A DNA stretch of 64,000 nucleotides from Parapedobacter pyrenivorans (GTDB lineage: Bacteria > Bacteroidota > Bacteroidia > Sphingobacteriales > Sphingobacteriaceae), in the NCBI RefSeq assembly GCF_014636865.1, contig NZ_BMER01000004.1:310001-374000 (forward strand), given 5' to 3'. Shown here piece by piece: positions 8,507-17,183 of this stretch (position 1 is its first letter; the number at the start of each line of letters is the position of its first letter). A program made the position numbers and the translations under genes. The notes under the pieces were generated by a model. That model worked only from the letters and a program-made list of their open reading frames with translations, searched no databases and was not told where the DNA came from.

Positions 8507-8755
8507 TTAATATTCATGTCGGTTATAGGCGTTGATAAACGATTGTCTCATTTCTTGGAAACGAGCAGAAACGGACTGAGTAAACTCGGTATCAACTAGT
8601 TGAAACACCCCGTCGACCCCATTAGTCACATCGATTTCAGCAATTTTATAGACCTGTTCCAATGTCCCTTGCTCAAACTTGATAATGAATTTCTGATTCA
8701 TCGCAAAGATGGTAATCTTAAAGTCCGGATGGGGCAGCTCCGCTATCGTTCTCAT
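8507..8755 (-). CDS. Small conserved hypothetical protein
   Basis: An 82-residue protein with no signal peptide, membrane helix or cysteines. It alternates short strands and helices: KITIFAMNQKFIIKFEQG looks like a beta hairpin and the last 25 residues (VSARFQEMRQSFINAYNRH) form an amphipathic helix. I recall near-identical openings (MRTI-ELPHPDFKITIF) in other Bacteroidota but no function. It lies 22 bases before gdhA in the direction of reading of the complementary strand, that is downstream of gdhA, and may share its transcript. An AT-rich inverted repeat (8472-8480 and 8498-8506) separates it from the convergent sirtuin gene. Confidence 0.7.
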   Translation of the reverse strand: MRTIAELPHPDFKITIFAMNQKFIIKFEQGTLEQVYKIAEIDVTNGVDGVFQLVDTEFTQSVSARFQEMRQSFINAYNRHEY

Positions 8756-8777
8756 ACGGGGGATATTTCACGTTTTT

Positions 8778-10109
8778 TTAGACAAATCCTTGTGCCTTCA
8801 TTGCTGTGGCGACCTTCACAAAGCCACCAATGTTGGCACCTTTCAGGTAGTTGATTACGCCGTTTTTATCTTTACCATAATGCACACAAGTATCGTGAAT
8901 TTCTTGCATGATTTTCTTGAGTTTACCATCTACCTTGTCAGCGGTCCACTGCTGACCAACCCGATTCTGAGACATCTCAAGTCCAGATACAGCCACTCCA
9001 CCAGCATTGGCGGCTTTACCAGGAGCATAAAGTATCTTTGATTTCAGTATTGCTTTCACTGCAAGCTCAGTACACGGCATATTTGCACCCTCGGCTATGC
9101 AGATACAGCCATTTTTTAAAAGTTGCCGTACATCTTGCTCATCTAATTCGTTTTGAGTAGCGCAGGGGAGGGCGATATCACAAGCAAATTGCCAAGGCTT
9201 TTTCCCCTCATGATACTCGGCAGGGAAACGGGTCGTATATGCTTCAAGATTCCGTTTAAGGGTGTTTACATAATCCAGCTTCTCCTGCGAAAACCCATGT
9301 TCGTCGTAAATGGTACCGTTACTATTGGATATGGTAACTACCTTGGCGCCCAATGATATTGCTTTTAGAGCAGCATAATAAGCAACATTACCTGCTCCCG
9401 AAATCGCTACCGTTTTACCTTTCAGTGTGTTTTGAGTCTCATAAAACATGCGCTCAACAAAATAAAGCAGGCCGAATCCGGTTGCTTCCGGCCGAATAAA
9501 GCTGCCACCCCAAGCCGGTCCCTTGCCCGTCAATACCCCGGTAAAATTATTCCGAAGACGTTTGTATTGTCCAAATAGATAACCGATTTCACGTTCGCCA
9601 ACACCAATATCGCCAGCTGGCACATCGGTATCAGCACCGATATGGCGAAAGAGCTCAGTCATAAAGCTTTGGCAAAAACGCATGATCTCGTTATCAGATT
9701 TGCCTTTCGGGTCGAAATCCGCGCCACCTTTGCCTGCGCCCAACGGTAATCCAGTGAGACTATTTTTGAACGTCTGCTCAAAGGCGAGGAATTTCAATAC
9801 GCTCAGATCCACGGTCGGTGAAAACCGCAGACCGCCTTTATACGGACCCAGTGCACTATTCATCTGCACGCGATAGCCACGGTTGACCTGCACGTTATTA
9901 TCATCATCCATCCAAACAACGCGGAATGAAATAACCCGTTCAGGTTCGGAAATACGTTCAAGGAGCTTGGCATCAATTAAGTCAACTGCGTTGGCCTCCA
10001 TATATGGAATGATATCTTCTGTAACTTCCCTTACGGCCTGTAAGTATTCGGGTTGATTGGGGTTACGCACAGTAACATAATCAATGAACGATTCAAAATA
10101 GCTCGACAT
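8778..10109 (-). CDS. gdhA: NADP-type glutamate dehydrogenase
   Basis: Reductive amination of 2-oxoglutarate to glutamate, a main route of ammonium assimilation. The 443 residues match the hexameric bacterial enzyme in length. KGGLRFSP (91-98), the catalytic region LPLGAGKGGADFDPKG with Lys127, and the Rossmann motif ISGAGNVAYYAA are all present. The family usually has GGGKGG where this protein has GAGKGG, a mild change. The NADP preference is inferred from similarity to the E. coli-type enzyme. The gene is preceded by a TAnnTTTG promoter and followed by the 82-residue protein. Confidence 0.95.
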   Translation of the reverse strand: MSSYFESFIDYVTVRNPNQPEYLQAVREVTEDIIPYMEANAVDLIDAKLLERISEPERVISFRVVWMDDDNNVQVNRGYRVQMNSALGPYKGGLRFSPTVDLSVLKFLAFEQTFKNSLTGLPLGAGKGGADFDPKGKSDNEIMRFCQSFMTELFRHIGADTDVPAGDIGVGEREIGYLFGQYKRLRNNFTGVLTGKGPAWGGSFIRPEATGFGLLYFVERMFYETQNTLKGKTVAISGAGNVAYYAALKAISLGAKVVTISNSNGTIYDEHGFSQEKLDYVNTLKRNLEAYTTRFPAEYHEGKKPWQFACDIALPCATQNELDEQDVRQLLKNGCICIAEGANMPCTELAVKAILKSKILYAPGKAANAGGVAVSGLEMSQNRVGQQWTADKVDGKLKKIMQEIHDTCVHYGKDKNGVINYLKGANIGGFVKVATAMKAQGFV

Positions 10110-10147
10110 GCTTAGAATTTAATTTTTAATATAGTTTACGAAGGCGA

Positions 10148-10155
10148 CAAATTTA
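10148..10155 (-). promoter_or_regulatory. -7 element of the gdhA promoter
   Basis: TAAATTTG on the minus strand, 38 bases before the gdhA ATG, in an AT-rich gap. No good TTG -33 box is visible. Confidence 0.45.
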
Positions 10156-10294
10156 GAAAATTTTAATTAAACTATAGTTTTTTTATGATATTTTAAGGAT
10201 AAACTCCCAAATCGTTACAATAATAGCATCGATAGTTCGATGCGGTGGCAATGGTTTGTTATTGATAATTGACGTTATGTTAAATAAATAGATA

Positions 10295-10314
10295 AACCAC
10301 TACACAGAGTGGTT
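10295..10314 (-). terminator. Candidate terminator after the sulfate reduction operon
   Basis: AACCACT and AGTGGTT form a 7-bp stem with a 6-base loop; read on the minus strand it is followed by a T-rich stretch (TATCTATTTATTT). It lies 44 bases beyond the cysN stop. Confidence 0.45.
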
Positions 10315-10357
10315 CGTATATCACGTAAAATTGACAAGAATTTTTTGCGGAATGATA

Positions 10358-11608
10358 CTATCCTGTCGATTTGGTTATCATTAACGCAGCAACCGTCAGG
10401 TTATTCCGTGGATCAATGATAATGGCGCCGCCATTTGCTTTATTGGATGTGTATTGATCGAACGCTAACGGCTCGGCAGACTTGAACTGGATTCTTCCGA
10501 TATCATTTAAACCGAAATGCCCATTGGCCGACTTTTCAAGTGTTTCGATATCAACACGGTAAATGACTTCCTGTATTTTTACCTTGGCAGTCCTACCGTG
10601 TTGTTGGAGTAAATAGACCTGATTGAGATCAAGTGGTGTAGTATCCATCCAGCAAATTTCTGACTCAAAGCTTTGTGATACAATCGGTTGTTCGTTTTGT
10701 TTTACCAGCATATCACCTCTACTGATATCAATATCGTCCGCCAAATGGAGAATAACTGACGCGCCATTTTCAGCTGTATGAAGGGATTCTGAAGCCAGTT
10801 CGATATGACTTATTGTGCTACTAAACCCAGACGGAAGTACGGTTATTCGGTCGCCCACCGAAAATGTTCCACCGACTACGCGGCCTGCATATCCCCGATA
10901 ATCGGGCAACTCATCCGTTTGGGGCCGGATCACCCACTGTACCGGAAAACGGGCCTGTTGGTTTTCATATTGGTGACTGACGTGTAATGTCTCGAGGAAT
11001 GCCAATAACGGCTTTCCGCGATACCAGGGGATATTGGCAGATGGTGTGGCGATATTATCTCCCTTCAATGCGCTCACAGGGATATAATCTACCTGTTTGA
11101 TATCTAGGTTTTCGGTAAGCCGCTCGTAGTCGGTCTTAATTTTTTCAAATACAGCCTCATCGTAGTCTACCATATCCATCTTATTGACACATACAAGGAT
11201 GTTGGGAATGGCCAGCAGCGACACAAGGAATGAATGTCGCCGGGTTTGCTCAATAACTCCTTTGCGGGCATCGATTAAAATGATGGCTAGGTCTGCGTTC
11301 GATGCGCCGGTTACCATGTTACGCGTATACTGGATGTGTCCTGGCGCGTCTGCAATAATAAATTTACGGCTATCGGTTTGGAAATATTTGTAGGCCACGT
11401 CGATGGTAATCCCCTGCTCACGCTCTGCTTTTAATCCATCGGTTAATATCGCCAGATCCAACGTGCCGTCATTGTTTTTACGATTAGCCCGTTGTATAGC
11501 TTCGAGTTGGTCGTCCAATATAGAATCAGTGTCGTATAATAACCTTCCTATTAAGGTGCTTTTGCCGTCATCTACACTACCCGCTGTTATAAATTTTAAT
11601 AGATCCAT
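10358..11608 (-). CDS. cysN: Sulfate adenylyltransferase, GTPase subunit
   Basis: With CysD it activates sulfate to adenosine phosphosulfate (APS), driven by GTP hydrolysis. The 416-residue protein is a translation-factor type GTPase: P loop AGSVDDGKST (residues 9-18), DAPGH (G3), NKMD (G4), then two beta-barrel domains. The ATG at 11608 gives the normal N-terminus MDLLKFITAG; a TTG 13 codons upstream is less likely. There is no C-terminal APS kinase (CysC) domain, and none is seen elsewhere in the operon, which fits the APS-type reductase encoded upstream. It is the last gene of the operon. Confidence 0.95.
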   Translation of the reverse strand: MDLLKFITAGSVDDGKSTLIGRLLYDTDSILDDQLEAIQRANRKNNDGTLDLAILTDGLKAEREQGITIDVAYKYFQTDSRKFIIADAPGHIQYTRNMVTGASNADLAIILIDARKGVIEQTRRHSFLVSLLAIPNILVCVNKMDMVDYDEAVFEKIKTDYERLTENLDIKQVDYIPVSALKGDNIATPSANIPWYRGKPLLAFLETLHVSHQYENQQARFPVQWVIRPQTDELPDYRGYAGRVVGGTFSVGDRITVLPSGFSSTISHIELASESLHTAENGASVILHLADDIDISRGDMLVKQNEQPIVSQSFESEICWMDTTPLDLNQVYLLQQHGRTAKVKIQEVIYRVDIETLEKSANGHFGLNDIGRIQFKSAEPLAFDQYTSNKANGGAIIIDPRNNLTVAALMITKSTG

Positions 11609-11665
11609 TTTGGATTTTAGATTATTGATAAAATGATTTGCCTTCAAATGGCATCATGAGAACCC

Positions 11666-12556
11666 TCAAAAATACCCGCCCTTTTTACGATCTTCCATCG
11701 CTGCTTCCGATACTTTATCATCCATCCTTGCACCGCGTTCACTGATTTTGGATAACCGGATTTCCTCGATGATATCATCAATATGATAAGCTTCGGATGG
11801 CACCGCTGCTGTACAGGTCATGTCCCCTACCGTACGGAATCGCACCTTCCTGTACTCAATCACGTCTTCGTGGTCGATGTTTAGGTATTCTGCGGCCGCC
11901 ATCAATTGCCCATTACGGGTAATCACATCACGTTCATGCGAAAAATAAATGGAGGGCAGGTCGATATTTTCACGTCGGATATAGTTCCACACGTCCAATT
12001 CGGTCCAATTGCTAATGGGAAACACGCGGACATTCTCCCCCTTGTGAATACGCCCATTATAGATATTCCATAATTCGGGACGCTGACGTTTGGGATCCCA
12101 TTGCCCAAATTCGTCGCGGACCGAAAAAATCCGCTCCTTAGCTCTCGCTTTCTCTTCATCCCGCCGTGCACCGCCTATACATGCATCAAATCCATGAGTT
12201 GATATTGTGTCTAATAGCGTAATGGTTTGCAGCGGGTTACGGCTTGCATTCTTACCGCTTTGTTCAACTGCTTTCCCGGCATCAATGCTATCCTGCACAT
12301 ACCCGACAATCAGTTTCTCCTTCAAATCAGCAATCAGTTCATCACGAAATGTGATGGTTTCCGGGAAATTGTGACCGGTATCGATATGCACCAGTGGAAA
12401 AGGAAACCTACCAGGTCTGAATGCCTTTTTGGCCAGATGCACCAACGTGATTGAATCCTTGCCTCCCGAAAACAGCAACGCAGGTTTTTCGAATTGCCCG
12501 GCCACTTCCCGCAGAATGTATATGGCCTCCGCCTCTAAATGGTCTAAATAATCCAT
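11666..12556 (-). CDS. cysD: Sulfate adenylyltransferase, catalytic subunit
   Basis: Forms APS from ATP and sulfate together with CysN. The 296 residues match CysD in length. The PP-loop motif SGGKDS is at residues 30-35, and further conserved stretches are visible: HIDTGHNFPET, GGARRDEEKARAKERIFS, and FPISNWTELDVWNYI. The C-terminal RKKGGYF is typical. It lies 57 bases before cysN and 48 bases after cysH in the operon. Identity is confident. Confidence 0.96.
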   Translation of the reverse strand: MDYLDHLEAEAIYILREVAGQFEKPALLFSGGKDSITLVHLAKKAFRPGRFPFPLVHIDTGHNFPETITFRDELIADLKEKLIVGYVQDSIDAGKAVEQSGKNASRNPLQTITLLDTISTHGFDACIGGARRDEEKARAKERIFSVRDEFGQWDPKRQRPELWNIYNGRIHKGENVRVFPISNWTELDVWNYIRRENIDLPSIYFSHERDVITRNGQLMAAAEYLNIDHEDVIEYRKVRFRTVGDMTCTAAVPSEAYHIDDIIEEIRLSKISERGARMDDKVSEAAMEDRKKGGYF

Positions 12557-12604
12557 GTTTATTGTTTGTATTCTTCTATTATTCTATCTTACCTATCCCA
12601 TTAT

Positions 12605-13306
12605 TTATGTGGCATGCAACCCGCATTCCTTCTTACTTTGATCTTCCCACCACCATCGGCCTGCCCTGAAATCCTCACCTTCTCCTACCGCTCGCGTACA
12701 GGGCGCACAGCCGATACTCGGGAATCCCTTATCATGCAGTGGATTATAAGGAATGTGGTTTGTTTTAGCATATTCCCACACTTCGTCAAGCGACCAATCG
12801 TATATTGGGTGGAACTTAATAAGCTGATGACCAGCATCCCACTCTACTTGCGACATATCCTGCCGGTCTCCCGACTGCTCTGCCCGTATACCGGTAATCC
12901 AGCATTCAACACCTTCCAATGCACGCTGCAGCGGCTCAATCTTGCGGATGCGGCAACACTCCTTTCTATTTTCGATCGACTCGTAGAAACTCGATGGCCC
13001 CTTTTCCCGGATCAATTGCTGTACGGCGTTTGTATCGGGAAAATAGGCTTCAATTTCCCTTTTGTAGGTTTCGAGTGTCCGGTTCCAAACATAATAGGTT
13101 TCGGGAAATAAACGTCCCGTTTCAAGCGTAAAAACCCGTATAGGCAGTTCATTGCTGAAAATGAAATGCGTGAGGATTTGGTCCTCTATGCCAAAACTAG
13201 TTGAAAAAACAATCCGTTCAGGAAAACGATCGGCCAGCAAAGCCAACGATTCCAGTACCGATTTCCCGCTCACCAGCGTGTTGATTTCTGTTGTCAATGT
13301 GTTCAT
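12605..13306 (-). CDS. cysH: APS-type assimilatory sulfate reductase
   Basis: Reduces activated sulfate to sulfite with thioredoxin. The 233-residue protein has the PP-loop family core (FSTSFGIEDQILTH) and a C-terminal catalytic cysteine, Cys228 in ECGLH. Two cysteine pairs, Cys117-Cys118 (CCRIRKIEPL) and Cys200/Cys203 (CAPC), are the [4Fe-4S] ligands that mark enzymes accepting APS rather than PAPS. This agrees with the lack of an APS kinase in the operon. Its start overlaps the stop of the siroheme gene by 4 bases (13303-13306), so translational coupling is likely. Confidence 0.94.
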   Translation of the reverse strand: MNTLTTEINTLVSGKSVLESLALLADRFPERIVFSTSFGIEDQILTHFIFSNELPIRVFTLETGRLFPETYYVWNRTLETYKREIEAYFPDTNAVQQLIREKGPSSFYESIENRKECCRIRKIEPLQRALEGVECWITGIRAEQSGDRQDMSQVEWDAGHQLIKFHPIYDWSLDEVWEYAKTNHIPYNPLHDKGFPSIGCAPCTRAVGEGEDFRAGRWWWEDQSKKECGLHAT

Positions 13307-13902
13307 CTTCCCTCTTTTGATGCAAGCAGCGAGGCCGTGTGTTTATTCAATTCCCTTACCTTATCAGTAAAGTCGCCTTTCAGCAAATCCCGCAATTTAC
13401 TCATATAAGTCAACGTCTCGTCAATTTCTTCGGGCAATGCTTCGTTGAGCAGCTCCTTGATCCGCTTTGCAATGGTAGGTGATTTGCCATTCGTGGATAT
13501 GCCTATTTTCAGATTTCCTTTCTTAACGACGGAACCTAAGTAAAAGTCACATAGCGTGGGCTTGTCTGCCACATTGATTAATAAGTGCCGTTTGCGGCCT
13601 TCTTCGCGAATATGTGCGTTTAAATCAGGGTTGTCCGCTGCTACCACTACCAGGTCCACCAAATCCAAATCCGTGTCCTGAAAACTACGTTCGTGCATAG
13701 TCACCCCTGGAAAATTGCCGGCAAAGTTACGCACTGCCGGACTTATTTCCTTAGCAACGATGCTAATCATCGACTTGGGACTATTGCCCAGTAGGGCGGT
13801 GAGTTTTTCCAATGCGACATTCCCTCCCCCTACAAGAAGCGTATGTAGTTGGTTCAACTGTAAAAAAACGGGAAATAGCTGATTATCATCAACCCGAATC
13901 AT
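13303..13902 (-). CDS. Met8/CysG-N type precorrin-2 dehydrogenase and ferrochelatase
   Basis: Completes siroheme synthesis for the sulfite reductase: oxidises precorrin-2 with NAD and probably inserts iron. The 199 residues match the N-terminal half of CysG. An NAD-binding glycine motif, LLVGGGNVALEK, lies at residues 22-33, and NVADKPTLCDFYLGSVV and ISTNGKSPTIAKRIKE are the family's conserved segments. It overlaps the neighbours on both sides by 4 bases (cobA upstream, cysH downstream), so the three genes should be translated in a coupled way. Whether it carries out the chelatase step cannot be proven from sequence. Confidence 0.92.
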   Translation of the reverse strand: MIRVDDNQLFPVFLQLNQLHTLLVGGGNVALEKLTALLGNSPKSMISIVAKEISPAVRNFAGNFPGVTMHERSFQDTDLDLVDLVVVAADNPDLNAHIREEGRKRHLLINVADKPTLCDFYLGSVVKKGNLKIGISTNGKSPTIAKRIKELLNEALPEEIDETLTYMSKLRDLLKGDFTDKVRELNKHTASLLASKEGR

Positions 13903-14657
13903 ACGGCAATCGAGTTTGGCTGTTCCTGCGCAAAATGCTCATGTTTGGCCACCACTTCTCCAATAATAATCACTGCTGGTGCTCCGATTTGCTCCTCTTT
14001 GGCACGGGCCACAATACTATCCACTGTTCCCAATGCAATTTTTTCATCGGGCAGCGAGCCATTCTGTATAATCGCAATGGGGAGTTGGCCCCTACCCGCT
14101 TCTTGGTAAACCTGTACAATCTCGGCCAACTTATTCAACCCCATAAGTACGACAACGGTAGCCGCTGTTCTGGCAGCGGTATAAACATCTTTGGAAATCG
14201 AGCCGGCCGTTGTAGCACCGGTGATGACCCAAAAACTCTCGCTCAACCCTCTATAGGTCAATGGTATGCCCTGTAAACCTGCAAGGGAGATGGCGCTGGA
14301 TATGCCGGGCACCACCGCTGTCGGAATATGGCGGCTTGCCGCATATTCAATTTCTTCTCCGCCTCTACCGAATACAAATGGATCGCCTCCCTTTAACCGG
14401 ACGACATGCCCGTGTGATCGGGCGAAGGCGACCAACATCTGATTAATCTCCAATTGGCTATATGCATGATGGCTCGCCCGTTTACCTACGAATACGCGGA
14501 CGGCCGTAGCGGGAACATATTCAAGCAATGCCTCGTTGACCAGCGCGTCATAAAGTACCACGTCAGCTGTCGACAATGCTTTCAACCCTTTGAGGCTGAT
14601 TAAATCGGTATCCCCGGGCCCGGCCCCTACTAACGTTATTTTGGGATAAGCGTTCAT
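13899..14657 (-). CDS. cobA: Uroporphyrinogen-III C-methyltransferase (SUMT)
   Basis: Two SAM-dependent methylations convert uroporphyrinogen III to precorrin-2, the branch point to siroheme. The 252 residues carry the family motifs LVGAGPGDTDLISLKG near the N-terminus, VRLKGGDPFVFGRGGEE in the middle, and VPGISSAISLAGLQGIPLTYRG. The reading frame ends inside the next gene (4-base overlap). In this operon the product supplies the sulfite reductase; a cobalamin role is unlikely since no other cobalamin gene is present in the window. Confidence 0.95.
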   Translation of the reverse strand: MNAYPKITLVGAGPGDTDLISLKGLKALSTADVVLYDALVNEALLEYVPATAVRVFVGKRASHHAYSQLEINQMLVAFARSHGHVVRLKGGDPFVFGRGGEEIEYAASRHIPTAVVPGISSAISLAGLQGIPLTYRGLSESFWVITGATTAGSISKDVYTAARTAATVVVLMGLNKLAEIVQVYQEAGRGQLPIAIIQNGSLPDEKIALGTVDSIVARAKEEQIGAPAVIIIGEVVAKHEHFAQEQPNSIAV

Positions 14658-14700
14658 TTTTTCTATAGTTCGTTATTAATATTTAGTTGAATTGAGCGAA

Positions 14701-16809
14701 TTAACTATTTATTACAGTCGTAGCCGATCGCTTGGCAGCAATTACCTCATGAAAATCAATCGCCATTGCCAAGTATTGCCGTGCAAAGTCCTCAGACGGC
14801 TCGTTTTTATTGATTTCGAGGACCTGTCCGGCAAAGCCGCCCGGTATGATGTATTCACCCGATTCCACAAAGTTTGTATCAAAATCCTTAATGATAGCAA
14901 TCTGTGTGCTGCTATGGATGCCCTTGTCAAGGAGCAATGCCTTTGCCGCACTGATATACATACTATAGGCATGATAGATGGCATCAGCGTATGAACCCGC
15001 ACGGTAACTCTCATTTGCCCAGGCAAGCTTCTCTTCTGCTTCGAATAGCAGAACCGATACAAGGTCGATTACAACACCAGCACACTCTCCCACGCCGATC
15101 GCTTGTTGATAGGTTTCCTGATGGCCCCAATCGACAAATTCGTCATCAACTAGCGTAGCAAGGTCAGCCAACGGTTTCAGCATGCGATAAAAATAGTCTT
15201 TCGTCTGCCGCAGATAGTAGTCATGGAAAAGTTCCCCCGGAATAGTATTAGCAGCAAAATCGTCCAAGAGCAACCGTACTGCACTTACGACCCGTTTAGA
15301 CGGAACTTTGATTACCCGTTCGGCTACCCGACCATCCCCGTCACCTAAAACACCGCCTCCAAGCATAATCTGGGCAGCCGGAACCACCTTACCAGCAGCT
15401 TTCAATGAGCTGCCATGTATGCCGATGTGAGCAATTCCGTGCTGTCCGCATGAATTCATGCAGCCGCTTATTTTTATTTTAAGTTCCCGGTCATAAACAA
15501 GTTCGTCATATTCGTCGTATATCAACGACTCAAGCACCCTTGCCATTTCAGTACTGTTGGAAATGCCGAGGTTGCAGGTATCTGTGCCCGGGCAGGTCGT
15601 CACATCAGCAACACTGTCAAACCCCGGTTTTGCAAAGCCGATTTTCGCCAACACATTGTATATATGTGGAAGTGATTCTTTCCTTGCAAATTTCAAAAGC
15701 AATCCTTGGTTTTGTGTTATCCGCACTTCATCGGCAACATGCCCACGGATACCTGCCAGCAATTCCCGCGCGCTTGCCGTTGGTAAATCTCCTGTTGGCA
15801 CCTTGACGTACACCGCATAAAATCCTACCTGTTTTTGTGGCCATACATTCGTTTTTTCCCAGACTTCATAGGCTAAGTTATTGGAAGGCTGTTCTTCTTC
15901 GAAGGGAACTAATTCCGGTGGCGTTGGTAGAGGCACCGCATTCCGATCGATCGTGAATGTCTTTACTTTACTGGCAGTCTGCTCATCTTCGATCAGCTGC
16001 TTTACTTCCTCCAACCCCAATTTCTGAATCAGGTATTTGAAACGCGCCTTATTCCGATTGTTTCGTTCGCCATACCTGTCAAAGGTCCGGAGTACGGCTT
16101 CCGAATAAGGAATCAGTTGATCTTCTGGAAGAAATTCATTTACCACATGCCCAGCCATCGGTTGAGCTCCCAATCCGCCGCCCAGCACTACCCTGAATCC
16201 ACGCTCTTCGATACCATTTACTATCCGGATCCTGGGAATAAATCCCAGGTCCTGCCCGAAGGCAAAGGCTGTATCGCGCGAGCTGGATGAAAAGCCGAAT
16301 TTAAACTTCCTACCCAATTCTTGGCAAATCGGATTACGTAAGAAATAAGAAAATGTAGCATGTGCATATGGCGACACATCGAAGGGCTCTTCCGGGTCAA
16401 TGCCCGCTTCGGGAGACGCCGTGACATTACGCACCGTATTGCCACAAGCTTCACGGATCGTCACATCGTCCTCGGCCAACTTTGCCCAAAGTTCGGGGGT
16501 TCGGTCCAAGCTCACGAAATGGATCTGTATGTCCTGACGGGTTGTGAAGTGCAGGTTACGGATGGCATATTCGTCGGAAATATCCGATATACGGAGCAGT
16601 TGCTTGAATGTGGCTTTACCAAATGGCAACTTAATGCGTACCATCTGGACACCGGGCTGGCGCTGACCATAAATACCGCGGGCTAAACGCAAGCTTTTGA
16701 ATTTTTCTTCCGGGATAGAACCTTCACGGAAAGCCCTGATTTTGCGTTCAAGCTCGATAATCTCTTTTTCGACGACCGGATTTTCCAGTTCAGTCCTAAA
16801 GCTTTGCAT
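14701..16809 (-). CDS. cysI: Siroheme sulfite (nitrite) reductase with a C-terminal HEPN-like domain
   Basis: Six-electron reduction of sulfite to sulfide. Residues 1-545 show two ferredoxin-like and siroheme/[4Fe-4S] repeats, with the cluster cysteines Cys406, Cys412 (CPGTDTCNLG) and Cys450, Cys454 (GCMNSCGQHG). Residues 90-130 (TTRQDIQIHF, GNTVRNVTASP) are the siroheme-contacting part. About 120 residues beyond the usual end (580-700) form an all-helical stretch that resembles a HEPN domain. The length, 702 residues, exceeds the usual 550-570. Sulfite rather than nitrite is inferred from the operon. The electron donor is not encoded here; ferredoxin is likely because no CysJ gene is present. 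Confidence 0.92.
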   Translation of the reverse strand: MQSFRTELENPVVEKEIIELERKIRAFREGSIPEEKFKSLRLARGIYGQRQPGVQMVRIKLPFGKATFKQLLRISDISDEYAIRNLHFTTRQDIQIHFVSLDRTPELWAKLAEDDVTIREACGNTVRNVTASPEAGIDPEEPFDVSPYAHATFSYFLRNPICQELGRKFKFGFSSSSRDTAFAFGQDLGFIPRIRIVNGIEERGFRVVLGGGLGAQPMAGHVVNEFLPEDQLIPYSEAVLRTFDRYGERNNRNKARFKYLIQKLGLEEVKQLIEDEQTASKVKTFTIDRNAVPLPTPPELVPFEEEQPSNNLAYEVWEKTNVWPQKQVGFYAVYVKVPTGDLPTASARELLAGIRGHVADEVRITQNQGLLLKFARKESLPHIYNVLAKIGFAKPGFDSVADVTTCPGTDTCNLGISNSTEMARVLESLIYDEYDELVYDRELKIKISGCMNSCGQHGIAHIGIHGSSLKAAGKVVPAAQIMLGGGVLGDGDGRVAERVIKVPSKRVVSAVRLLLDDFAANTIPGELFHDYYLRQTKDYFYRMLKPLADLATLVDDEFVDWGHQETYQQAIGVGECAGVVIDLVSVLLFEAEEKLAWANESYRAGSYADAIYHAYSMYISAAKALLLDKGIHSSTQIAIIKDFDTNFVESGEYIIPGGFAGQVLEINKNEPSEDFARQYLAMAIDFHEVIAAKRSATTVINS

Positions 16810-16836
16810 GGATTGTTGTTTAGCTATTTACGTAAT

Positions 16837-16865
16837 AAAAAAACCTCCCTATACTGTAATGGAGG
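16837..16865 (-). terminator. Terminator-like hairpin in the leader of the sulfur operon
   Basis: On the minus strand CCTCC (16865-16861) pairs with GGAGG (16848-16844) around a 12-base loop and is followed at once by seven T. It lies 28 bases before the cysI ATG and downstream of the operon promoter, so it would stop the operon's own transcript unless it is prevented from forming. Confidence 0.6.
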
Positions 16866-16927
16866 CGATTATGTGTTTTCCAATATGACGTATCAGATAC
16901 GCTGTATAACGACCACCACTTACTTAG

Positions 16928-16969
16928 CTATCCGGCAACAAATATAGATAACTGAGTTACTTTCTTCAT
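16928..16969 (-). CDS. Possible leader peptide MKKVTQLSIFVAG
   Basis: A 13-codon reading frame (ATG at 16969, TAG at 16930-16928) begins 4 bases after a TAnnTTTG element and lies upstream of the terminator-like hairpin. It has no cysteine, so a simple cysteine attenuation model does not fit. A second TATATTTG copy lies inside it (16939-16946); if transcription begins there, the peptide is not made. Confidence 0.3.
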   Translation of the reverse strand: MKKVTQLSIFVAG

Positions 16970-16973
16970 GGTG

Positions 16974-16981
16974 CAAATATA
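16974..16981 (-). promoter_or_regulatory. -7 element of the sulfate reduction operon promoter
   Basis: TATATTTG on the minus strand, 164 bases before the cysI start. A second identical element sits at 16939-16946. The gap 16810-17183 also holds the leader features listed here and the pst promoter on the other strand; the rest is AT-rich and I see nothing else in it. Confidence 0.5.
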
Positions 16982-17150
16982 CCTAAAGTATATAGAAATA
17001 GTAGTTTTAAAATAAAATTTCACAAATATTGATTACAAATTGCTTGTTTACAGTGAATTAATAAATTAAAAAACGACTTATTTTCAAGCGAAGATTTGAA
17101 AAATCAGGAGATAACTTTCCAAAGTACATAAAGTCTACCTGTTTTATATA

Positions 17151-17158
17151 TATATTTG
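17151..17158 (+). promoter_or_regulatory. -7 element of the pst operon promoter
   Basis: TATATTTG on the plus strand, 25 bases before the pstS ATG. No obvious Pho box or -33 element was recognised; Bacteroidota Pho boxes are not well enough defined to judge by eye. Confidence 0.5.
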
Positions 17159-17183
17159 CACCTCCAAATGTTAATCAGGGAAC

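Noticed and set aside
12605-13306. PAPS reductase
   Set aside because: The Cys117-Cys118 and Cys200-x-x-Cys203 pairs are iron-sulfur ligands typical of APS-type enzymes, and no APS kinase is present.
16810-16981. SAM-I riboswitch or T-box in the leader of the sulfur operon
   Set aside because: The conserved core of neither element is visible; only the hairpins and terminator can be supported.
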